Positions 51,785-61,008 of a DNA stretch of 64,000 bases are shown in pieces (the first letter of the stretch is position 1; each line of letters begins with the position of its first letter). Location: NCBI RefSeq assembly GCF_014205215.1, contig NZ_JACHNC010000001.1:1803001-1867000 (forward strand), written 5' to 3'. This DNA is from Actinoplanes lobatus. Its GTDB lineage: Bacteria > Actinomycetota > Actinomycetes > Mycobacteriales > Micromonosporaceae. Below the pieces are notes generated by a model. That model made no database searches and was not told the DNA's origin. It saw only the letters and a list, made by a program, of their open reading frames with translations. Made by a program: the position numbers and the translations under genes.

Positions 51785-54364
51785 GTGGCTGATTCGACTC
51801 TGCGGGTCCGGCAGGCCGCTGCTCTGCACCGGCAGGCGGTGGCGGCGGCGGACGCGGCCGCTGTCGCGTTGGAGGCGTACGCTCCGGCCGCCGCCGACCC
51901 GCGCGAGCAGCATCGTCTGGCCGACCGGCTTCGGGCGGCGGCGGCGCGGCTGGCGCCGGGCTGGCTGGGGTCGACGCTGGACGCGTTGTCCCCGGTCGCG
52001 CCGCTGGGTGGGGACGGGACACCGCAGTTCGTCCGGGTGGGGCTGGCGCAGCCGCTCGATGACGTGCGTTTTCCGGCCGTGGTGCCGCTGCTGGGCACCG
52101 GGCATCTGACGATCGACGCGACGGCCACCGATCCGCGGGTGTTCGGCCTGCTGCGGTCGCTGCTGTTGCGTCTGCTGGCGGCCGCCCCGCCGGGTTCGCT
52201 GCTGGTGCGCGCGGTGGACGGTGTCGGTGGCGGTGCGGTGTTCGCGCCGTTCGAGGAGCTGTCCGACGCGGGCCTGATGTCGCCGCCGGCGACCGATCGG
52301 CAGGGTCTGCGGGATGTGCTGTCCGAGGCGGAGAAGTGGCTGCGCCCGGCCCGGTCCGGCGGCCGGCGGGGGCGGCGGGATCGCAGTCTGCTCGTGGTGA
52401 TCGCGAGTCTGCCGGAGCTGACCGAGGGTGAGGAGCTGCGGCGGATCGCGGCGCTGGCTCAGCAGGGCCCGGATTCCGGGCTGCATCTGATCGTGGCGGG
52501 CTGGCCGCCGCCTCCGCTGACCGCGGAGACGACTCAGGCGCCGCTGCCGCGGACGACGGCCATCTCGGTGCGCAACCCGTATGCGATCGTCGGTGACCCG
52601 CCGGGCGGGACGTTCGGGTCGTCGCCGGCGGCGACGTGGCTGAACGCGCCGGTGTTCCTGGACGAGGATCCGCCGCCGCGCCTAATCGACGCGGTCTGCC
52701 GGGAGCTGGCGGCCGATTCGGCGGAGGCGTCCCGGGTCGCTCTCTCCGACCTGCTGCCGGACGAGGAGTTGTGGTCGCAGGACGCGGCGGGCGGTGTGGA
52801 GACCGTGGTGGGCCACCACGGTGACGTGCCGCTGGTGCTGCGGTTCAACGACCTGACCCCGCACTGGATGCTGGGCGGCCGGTCCGGCGCCGGCAAGACC
52901 GCCTTTCTGATCAACGTCCTGTACGGGCTGGGCGCCCGCTACAGCCCGGACGAGCTGGCGCTGTACCTGCTGGACTTCAAGGAGGGCGTGTCGTTCGCCG
53001 AGTTCGTCCCGACCCAGCGGGACCGGACGTGGCTGCCGCACGCCCGCGCGGTCGGTGTCGAGTCGGACCGGGAGTACGGCCTGGCCGTCCTCCGCGAGCT
53101 GGACGCCGAGATGGGCCGCCGGTCGCTGGCCTACAAGCGGGCCGGGGTGTCGCGGTTCGCCGATCTGCGGGCGGTCGCCGCCGAGGAGGGCCGGGGTGGT
53201 CCGCTGCCCCGGGTCCTGTGTGTGATCGACGAGTTCCAGGTGCTGCTGGCCGGCAACGATCCGATGGCGGCCGAGGCGGTGGCGCTGCTGGAGTCGCTGG
53301 CCCGGAAGGGCCGGTCGTACGGGATCCATCTGGTCCTGGCGAGCCAGACGGTGCTCGGTGTCGAAGCGCTGTACGCGAAACGCGACTCGATCTTCGGCCA
53401 GTTCCCGGTGCGGATCGCGCTGCCGGGCGGCGGGGACGTGCTGGAGCCGACGAACGACGCGGCGGCCGGCCTGCCGATGGGCAGCGCCGTGGTGAACACG
53501 GCCGGTGGTCTGGGCGGGCCGCGGGGCGCCACACGCGGGCATGAGCGGGTGGTCCGGTTCCCGGACCCGCACGCCGATCAGAGGCTGCTGAGCGATCTGC
53601 GGCACCGGTTGTGGGGTGCCCGCGACCTCCAGGCCCAGCCGCCGCGGGTGTTCGCGGGTTATGCGCGTCAGCATCTGGCCGACGATCCGACGTACCGGGC
53701 CGCGCTGGCGGGCCGGGTTGCGCGCCCGGCCGCGCTGGTCGGCCGGGTGATCGACGTGGCGCTGTCGTCGGCGGCGTTCCCGCTGGACTCGTCGCCGGGC
53801 CGGCATCTGGCGATCCTGGGCTCGCAGACGGCCGGGGCCGAGGTACTGGATGCGGCGGCCCGGAGTCTGGCCGCCTGCCACCCGCCGCGGACCACCCGGT
53901 TCGTGATCGCCTCGATGGTGGCCGAGGGTGACGAGCTGGCCGCCGAGCTGGCCGCCGAGATCGGGCACCGGCAGGAGGTGACGGTGGTGGACGCCGCCGG
54001 GCTGGCCGACGAGCTGGATCCGGAGCGGCCGGGTTACCGGGTGGTGTTCGGGCTGGACGCCGCGCCGCCGGGCAGCCTGACCGGTCTGCGCCGGCTGTTG
54101 CGGGAGGGCCCGAGCCGTGGCGTGCATCTGCTGTCCTGGTGGCGGGGGGTGCGCCGGTTCAATGAGGAGACCGGCGGCAGCATGGGCCGGGAGGATGTGG
54201 CCGGTCTGCTGTTCCTGAACGTTCCGCAGTCGGACGTGTCGCTGATGCTGGGCCGTCCGGTGGACTGGCAGCCGCGGGAGAACCGGGCGCTGCTGCACGA
54301 CCGGCATGCCGATCGCACGGTGACCGTGGTCCCTTTCGTAGCGCCGGAGAGTGACGCGCCGTGA
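51785..54364 (+). CDS. soluble FtsK/SpoIIIE (EccC-like) ATPase
   Basis: An 859-aa protein. A helical N-terminus (about 1-90) precedes three NTPase-like modules: a degenerate one (about 100-270), a canonical FtsK domain with Walker A GGRSGAGKTAF (about 363) and Walker B VLCVIDEFQV, and a C-terminal one lacking the GKT (HLAILGSQTAGAE). This matches EccC of type VII systems, but no TM segment is present here. GTG 51785 is chosen because aggagg lies 8-14 bases upstream; GTG 51776 would overlap that site. Its stop overlaps the next GTG (GTGA). Confidence 0.85.
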   Translation: MADSTLRVRQAAALHRQAVAAADAAAVALEAYAPAAADPREQHRLADRLRAAAARLAPGWLGSTLDALSPVAPLGGDGTPQFVRVGLAQPLDDVRFPAVVPLLGTGHLTIDATATDPRVFGLLRSLLLRLLAAAPPGSLLVRAVDGVGGGAVFAPFEELSDAGLMSPPATDRQGLRDVLSEAEKWLRPARSGGRRGRRDRSLLVVIASLPELTEGEELRRIAALAQQGPDSGLHLIVAGWPPPPLTAETTQAPLPRTTAISVRNPYAIVGDPPGGTFGSSPAATWLNAPVFLDEDPPPRLIDAVCRELAADSAEASRVALSDLLPDEELWSQDAAGGVETVVGHHGDVPLVLRFNDLTPHWMLGGRSGAGKTAFLINVLYGLGARYSPDELALYLLDFKEGVSFAEFVPTQRDRTWLPHARAVGVESDREYGLAVLRELDAEMGRRSLAYKRAGVSRFADLRAVAAEEGRGGPLPRVLCVIDEFQVLLAGNDPMAAEAVALLESLARKGRSYGIHLVLASQTVLGVEALYAKRDSIFGQFPVRIALPGGGDVLEPTNDAAAGLPMGSAVVNTAGGLGGPRGATRGHERVVRFPDPHADQRLLSDLRHRLWGARDLQAQPPRVFAGYARQHLADDPTYRAALAGRVARPAALVGRVIDVALSSAAFPLDSSPGRHLAILGSQTAGAEVLDAAARSLAACHPPRTTRFVIASMVAEGDELAAELAAEIGHRQEVTVVDAAGLADELDPERPGYRVVFGLDAAPPGSLTGLRRLLREGPSRGVHLLSWWRGVRRFNEETGGSMGREDVAGLLFLNVPQSDVSLMLGRPVDWQPRENRALLHDRHADRTVTVVPFVAPESDAP

Positions 54365-55044
54365 CCGACCAGGCGGAACAGCACGGAGTGATCCCGGTGC
54401 AGGCGGGGCCACCGGCGCCGGGGCCGTGGGCGGACTATCTGGAGGCGGCCCGGGAGCTGGACGCGCTGCGCCGGGCGGCCAGTTCGTCGGCGGGTGAGCA
54501 TGCCGCGACGGTGGCGGCCGCACGGCAGGAGCTGACCTCGGTCCGGGCGCGGCTGGCGCCGCAACGGGCTCGCCTGGCGCGCGATTTCCGCGTACCGGAG
54601 AGGGATCTGACGCCGCAACCCGCTGAGCAGGCGGCGGCGCTGGACCGGGTGGCCGGTGGACCGCCCGCCGTGCTGACGGCGCTGCGGGAGGCGCGAGTCA
54701 CCGCGGACGCCGCGGATCATGCCTTCATCGGGCCGGTTCCGGCCGGGCCGGCCCGGCCGTGGGCGCGCAACCTGCTGATCTACGGCCCGTTCGCGGCCGC
54801 GGTGCTGATCGTGCAGGTGCTGCTGTTCCTGGTCGCCCCGCCGGGTTCGTCGTCGACCTACGCGCTGCTGTGCGGCCTGAGCATGCCGCTGCTGGCGTTC
54901 GGGATGGGGTGGGCGACGATCGGGTTCGTCTACGGCGGTGAGGGGGCGAAGGTGGATCGCACGCCGGTGCCCGGGCTCATCGCCTGCCTGACGCCGGTGC
55001 TGCTCACCTGTGCGGGCACCGGCCTGGAAGCGTTGTTCAATTAG
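54361..55044 (+). CDS. coiled-coil protein with two C-terminal TM helices
   Basis: A 227-aa protein: an Ala/Arg-rich coiled coil (about 20-110, including ELDALRRAASSSAGEHAATV) followed by TM helices (LIYGPFAAAVLIVQVLLFLV, ALLCGLSMPLLAFGMGWATI) and a third short one at the end (GLIACLTPVLLTCAGTGL). Coupled to the FtsK-like ATPase by a 4-bp overlap, it probably supplies the membrane anchor that EccC normally carries itself. Confidence 0.7.
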   Translation: MTDQAEQHGVIPVQAGPPAPGPWADYLEAARELDALRRAASSSAGEHAATVAAARQELTSVRARLAPQRARLARDFRVPERDLTPQPAEQAAALDRVAGGPPAVLTALREARVTADAADHAFIGPVPAGPARPWARNLLIYGPFAAAVLIVQVLLFLVAPPGSSSTYALLCGLSMPLLAFGMGWATIGFVYGGEGAKVDRTPVPGLIACLTPVLLTCAGTGLEALFN

Positions 55045-55047
55045 GGC

Positions 55048-55308
55048 ATGGCGAACGTCGAGGAAGTCAAGGTCAACGTGGCGGCCACGGTGGACGGGGC
55101 CCGGCAGGCGGTCGGCGGCATCCGGGCCGTGTCCGATCAGCTGGACGAGGCGCTGGCCCGGATGCGGATGACCGCGGTCGGTTCGTTCCATCCGGCCGCC
55201 GTGGCCGCGATCGCGCATCTGGAGCAGGCCCGGGCCCGCCTGGACGAGGCGGCGCAGCTCACGAATGCGGCGATCGACTCGGCCGATCAGTACCGCAACG
55301 TCATCTAG
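55048..55308 (+). CDS. 86-aa helical protein, WXG100-like
   Basis: A helix-turn-helix-length protein without signal peptide or cysteines ([20 protein letters not shown]...[20 protein letters not shown]). The size and two-helix pattern with a small-residue turn resemble WXG100/ESX substrates, but no strict WXG is present. Third gene of the FtsK operon, three bases after the membrane gene. Its stop overlaps that of convergent folE by eight bases. Confidence 0.7.
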   Translation: MANVEEVKVNVAATVDGARQAVGGIRAVSDQLDEALARMRMTAVGSFHPAAVAAIAHLEQARARLDEAAQLTNAAIDSADQYRNVI

Positions 55309-56037
55309 CGTTGATCAGGGCCATCGCCTCGGCCCGCACCTTGCCGTCGGTCTGGAAGCCGCCGCGCACGGCCGAGGTGACGGTCCGGGCGCCCACCTTG
55401 CGGATGCCGCGCATCTCCATGCAGAGGTGCTCGCACTCCAGGACGACTATCGCGCCGCGGGCGCCGAGCTGCTTCATCAGCAGGTCGGCTATCTGCGACG
55501 TGAGGCGCTCCTGCACCTGTGGGCGGCGGGCGAACACCTCGACGAGGCGGGCCAGTTTCGACAGGCCGGTGATGCGCCCGTCGGTGCCGGGGATGTAGCC
55601 GATGTGCGCCACGCCCTTGAACGGCAGCAGGTGGTGCTCGCACATGCTCTGCACCTCGATGTCGCGGACCAGGACGAGTTCCTCGTGGTCCGCCTCGAAG
55701 CTGGTGGTGAGCACGGTGGCCGGGTCGACCCGCAGGCCGGCGAACAGCTCCGCGTAGGCCCGGGCGACCCGGGCCGGGGTGCGCTGGAGACCGTCACGGT
55801 CCGGGTCCTCACCGACGGCGATGAGGATCTCCCGGACCGCCTTCTCGATCCGCCCGAGGTCGACGGCCTGCTCCACCGGGGTACCGGTGAGCTTGCCGTC
55901 GACCAGGCGGGCGGCGAGATAGTCGAGTTCGTCCTGCGTGCTGATTGAACCCTTTTCAATGTGGCGAGGCCCGCTGTCGCCGGCGCTTGCCAACGGCCCG
56001 GCACCCTCAGGCTCGATGCCAGATTGAAAAGGGTTCA

Positions 56038-56038
<1 letters not shown>
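55301..56038 (-). CDS. folE: GTP cyclohydrolase I
   Basis: The catalytic part starts at [20 protein letters not shown] and contains the zinc ligands in MCEHHLLPF and [12 protein letters not shown]. It opens GTP to dihydroneopterin triphosphate, the first folate step. The frame from GTG 56038 (sharing one base with the ftsH stop) adds about 50 residues before the core, more than usual. That extension contains a 15-bp inverted repeat (55946-56037); an internal GTG at 55876 would give a normal 191-aa enzyme but lacks a ribosome site. Confidence 0.92.
55946..56037. repeat. 15-bp perfect inverted repeat in the folE N-terminal extension
   Basis: tgaacccttttcaat (55946-55960) and attgaaaagggttca (56023-56037) are perfect reverse complements 62 bp apart. 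They are AT-rich compared with their surroundings and lie at the end of ftsH / start of folE. They could be the ends of a small inserted element or an RNA structure controlling folE translation. Confidence 0.6.
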
Positions 56039-58047
<2,009 letters not shown>

Positions 58048-58237
58048 ACTGTTGTCGGGCGCCAAGCGCCCGGACCCTCCTGATCGGCGTCCTGGTCACC
58101 TCAACGTCGCCGCGTGGTGGGCGGCCCCTCCGGCGCTTGTGACGAGTACGCCATTGGTCACTCGACCGTACACCGTAGGTGCCGCCAACGAACCCGTGAG
58201 GCGGTAGCGCGAAGACCGGGTATCGGTGGGGAAGTCA

Positions 58238-58262
58238 GGGCGGTTCGTGTGCAAAACCGCCC
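58238..58262 (-). terminator. hairpin downstream of hpt
   Basis: An 8-bp stem (gggcggtt / aaccgccc) with a 9-nt loop in the 252-bp gap between hpt and ftsH, about 37 bp after the hpt stop. The rest of the gap shows no gene and should contain the ftsH promoter. Confidence 0.55.
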
Positions 58263-58299
58263 ATAACGACCAATACTGAGAACACGCTGAGAAAGCGGT

Positions 58300-58875
58300 T
58301 CAGCTACGGGCGTAGACCTCGGGCTTCAAGACCCCGACGTACGGCAACTCCCGGTAGCGCTCGGAGAAGTCCAGTCCGTACCCCACGACGAACTCGCTGG
58401 GGATGTCGAAGCCCACATACCGCACCGGAACCTGCACCTTGACCGCGTCCGGCTTGCGGAACAGGGCCACCACCTCGACGCTGGCCGGCTGCCGCGACTC
58501 CAGGTACTTCATGAGCCAGGAGAGGGTCAGACCGGAGTCCACGATGTCCTCGACGACGAGCACGTGCCGGCCGGCGATGTCCCGGTCCAGGTCCTTGAGG
58601 ATGCGCACCACGCCCGAGGAGGTGGTGCCCTGCCCGTACGACGAGACGGCCATGAACTCCATCTCGGTCGACGGACCGTGCTTCCCCAGCGCGCGGGCGA
58701 AATCGGCCATGAACATGACCGCACCCTTCAGCACACAGACCAGGAGGATGCCTTCGTCGGCGTCGGCGTGGTCCACCGACACCTGCTTGGCAAGTTCGTC
58801 GATCTTCTCCCGGATCTGTTGCTCCGAGATGATCACGTGGTCGATGTCGGCGTCGTACCAAGAGCCATCAGCCAT
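58300..58875 (-). CDS. hpt: hypoxanthine phosphoribosyltransferase
   Basis: A 191-aa HPRT. The PRPP-binding loop VLVVEDIVDSGLTLSWL with paired acidic residues and the purine-binding GFDIPSEFVVGYGLDF are clear. It salvages hypoxanthine and guanine to IMP/GMP. ATG 58875 matches family starts. It lies 64 bp after tilS on the same strand, the tilS-hpt-ftsH order common in many bacteria. Confidence 0.95.
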   Translation of the reverse strand: MADGSWYDADIDHVIISEQQIREKIDELAKQVSVDHADADEGILLVCVLKGAVMFMADFARALGKHGPSTEMEFMAVSSYGQGTTSSGVVRILKDLDRDIAGRHVLVVEDIVDSGLTLSWLMKYLESRQPASVEVVALFRKPDAVKVQVPVRYVGFDIPSEFVVGYGLDFSERYRELPYVGVLKPEVYARS

Positions 58876-58939
58876 GGGCCTAGCCTGCCGTATGGAAGTT
58901 ACCGTTCGGCCAACGGGGCCACATTCCGAACGGGACGCC

Positions 58940-59914
58940 TCACTTGATATAGGACGGAACCACCCGTACGAGGTCGTCCATGTGGCGAGCCACACGTATC
59001 CCGGCGGGCAGATGCACCGCTCCCTGGCCGTGCCAATCGGTCACCAGAGCATCCATGGCGACCACGTGCCCGAACCCCAGCGCCGCACCCGGCGCCCCCA
59101 GCTCCCGCGCCCAACGGTGCAGCACCCGGCCCCGGATCGCCGCCTTCTGATCGGCGAGCGCCCGCACCGACAGCCCTCTCGGCGACCGGGCCGACTCCAG
59201 TGCGGCGCCGGCGAGTTCGTCCAGCGCCTCGTTGTCCGCCGCCACCAGGGACGCGGTCCGCGCGAGGTTGCCCAGCACACCCGGGCCCAGCGCGTCGACC
59301 AGCACCGGCAGCACCGCGGACCGCACCCGGGACCGGGCGTACGCCGGATCGGTGTTGTGCGGGTCCTCCCACGGGGCCAGGCCCAGGGCGGCGCAGGCCT
59401 TGCGGGTGTCCGCCCGGGCCACGTCCAGCAGCGGGCGCCGGAAGATCCCCCGGCGGCCGGGCATCCCGGACAGTCCACGAGGGCCGGCCCCGCGGGCCAG
59501 CGCCAGCAGCACCGTCTCGGCCTGGTCGTCGCGGGTGTGACCGAGCAGCACGGCGGCCGCGCCCAGATCGGCGGCGGCGGTGGTCAGAGCTTCGTACCGC
59601 GCGGTGCGGGCGGCCGCCTCCGGGCCGCCCGGCAGGCCGGCCACCGAGACCGTGGCGATCCGCACCGGGTCGAAGCCGGCGTCCCGCGCCCAGGCGGCCA
59701 CCGACCGGGCCCGCCGGTCCGAGCCCTCCTGCAACCCGTGATCGACCGTGACCAGGCCCACCCGGCGACCCACGAACTGGGCCGCCGACGCCAGCGCCAG
59801 CGAATCCGCCCCGCCCGAACAGGCCACCAGGACCAGCGCGTCACCCGGCAGATCGGCCAGCCCTCGGCGCACGGCGGTGCGGACGGCCGCCACCGGCGGC
59901 GGGATCCGGGCCAT
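58940..59914 (-). CDS. tilS: tRNA(Ile)-lysidine synthase
   Basis: A 324-aa TilS. The PP-loop ATP motif VACSGGADSLALA (about residue 30), VTVDHGLQ and GHTRDDQAETVLLALARGAG are present. It modifies C34 of tRNA-Ile(CAU) to lysidine so AUA is read as Ile. ATG 59914 lies one base past the stop of the metallopeptidase gene, so the two are co-translated. Confidence 0.94.
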   Translation of the reverse strand: MARIPPPVAAVRTAVRRGLADLPGDALVLVACSGGADSLALASAAQFVGRRVGLVTVDHGLQEGSDRRARSVAAWARDAGFDPVRIATVSVAGLPGGPEAAARTARYEALTTAAADLGAAAVLLGHTRDDQAETVLLALARGAGPRGLSGMPGRRGIFRRPLLDVARADTRKACAALGLAPWEDPHNTDPAYARSRVRSAVLPVLVDALGPGVLGNLARTASLVAADNEALDELAGAALESARSPRGLSVRALADQKAAIRGRVLHRWARELGAPGAALGFGHVVAMDALVTDWHGQGAVHLPAGIRVARHMDDLVRVVPSYIK

Positions 59915-59915
59915 G

Positions 59916-60956
59916 TCAGCCGTGCACCCGGGTGACCCAGGCGTCCGGGTCGCCCAGCTCCTCCAGGCGGGGCAGGGTGAGCGGGGACTCGAAGATCCGG
60001 TTGAAGCCGTCCATGCCGACCCGCTCGACGACACCGTGCACGAACTTGCGGCCCTCCGCGTACTGCCGCATCTTGACCTCGATGCCGAGCACCCGGCGCA
60101 CCGCCTTCTCCAGCGGGTTGCCGCTCTCCCGGCGGCGGTTGAACTTCGCCCGGATCGACTCGACCGTCGGGATCACCTCGGGGCCGACACCGTCCATGAC
60201 GAACTCGGCGTGCCCCTCCAGCAGCGTCATCAGCGCGGTCAGCCGGTCCAGCACGGCCCGCTGGGCGGGAGTCTGGACGACGTCCAGCATCGAGACCCGG
60301 CTCTCCTCGTCGCGCAGCGCCTCGGACAGCGTCGCCACGCCCCGGCGCAGCCGCTCCAGGATGTGCTCGCCGCCCTGCGACGCGTCGACGAACGCCTGCA
60401 CCTCGCCGAGGAAGTAGCCGCGCATCCACGGCACCGCGGTGAACTGGGTGCGGTGCGTGACCTCGTGCAGGCAGACCCAGAGCCGGAAGTCCCGCGGGTC
60501 CGCGCCGATCTTGCGCTCCACCTCGACGATGTTCGGCGCGTTGAGCAGCAGCTGGCCGGGCTCGCCGGAGAACACTTCGTACTGCCCGAGGACGCGGCCG
60601 GAAAGGTAGGCCAGCACCGTGCCGGCCTGCACGCCGGTCACCCGGGAACCGATCGCGTCGGCGAACGGGCTCGGCTCCCGGTCCCCGGAGAGCCGGCTGA
60701 CCAGCGGGCCGATGACCTTCTGGAGACCGGTGATGTTCACCCGGGCCCAGTCCCGCCGGTCCACCACACGGACCGGCGGCACGTCGGTGTGCGCGATCAG
60801 ACCGGTGTAGGCCGCCACGTGCACGGCCGCCTCGTCGGTCAGGGTCCGCAGCTCGGACACCACCTGGGTGGCCTCCTCGAAGGAGACCGCGGGGCCGGTC
60901 TTCGACAGCGCGCCCGCGGTTGCGGCGGCCAGATCCCAGTCAACGAACTGCGCCAT
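59916..60956 (-). CDS. zinc-dependent metallopeptidase, DUF2342 family
   Basis: A 346-aa soluble protein of the actinobacterial coenzyme F420/zinc-metallopeptidase-like DUF2342 group (Rv3626c by memory). The zinc motif HEVTHRTQF (HExxH) is in the centre, with FSGEPGQLLLNAPNIVEVE and GHAEFVMDGVG downstream, the latter offering a third ligand. Substrate unknown. ATG 60956 is used; an ATG three codons upstream exists. It is followed by tilS with a one-base gap. Confidence 0.88.
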   Translation of the reverse strand: MAQFVDWDLAAATAGALSKTGPAVSFEEATQVVSELRTLTDEAAVHVAAYTGLIAHTDVPPVRVVDRRDWARVNITGLQKVIGPLVSRLSGDREPSPFADAIGSRVTGVQAGTVLAYLSGRVLGQYEVFSGEPGQLLLNAPNIVEVERKIGADPRDFRLWVCLHEVTHRTQFTAVPWMRGYFLGEVQAFVDASQGGEHILERLRRGVATLSEALRDEESRVSMLDVVQTPAQRAVLDRLTALMTLLEGHAEFVMDGVGPEVIPTVESIRAKFNRRRESGNPLEKAVRRVLGIEVKMRQYAEGRKFVHGVVERVGMDGFNRIFESPLTLPRLEELGDPDAWVTRVHG

Positions 60957-61008
60957 GCAGCCCACCGTACCCGCGCGGCTCCACAGCGCACTCCGGTGAA
61001 ACCCCGGA

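Noticed and set aside
40521..55308. Integrated conjugative element with att sites
   Set aside because: No integrase, relaxase, tRNA target or matching end repeats were found; the ends coincide with folP and folE gene ends.
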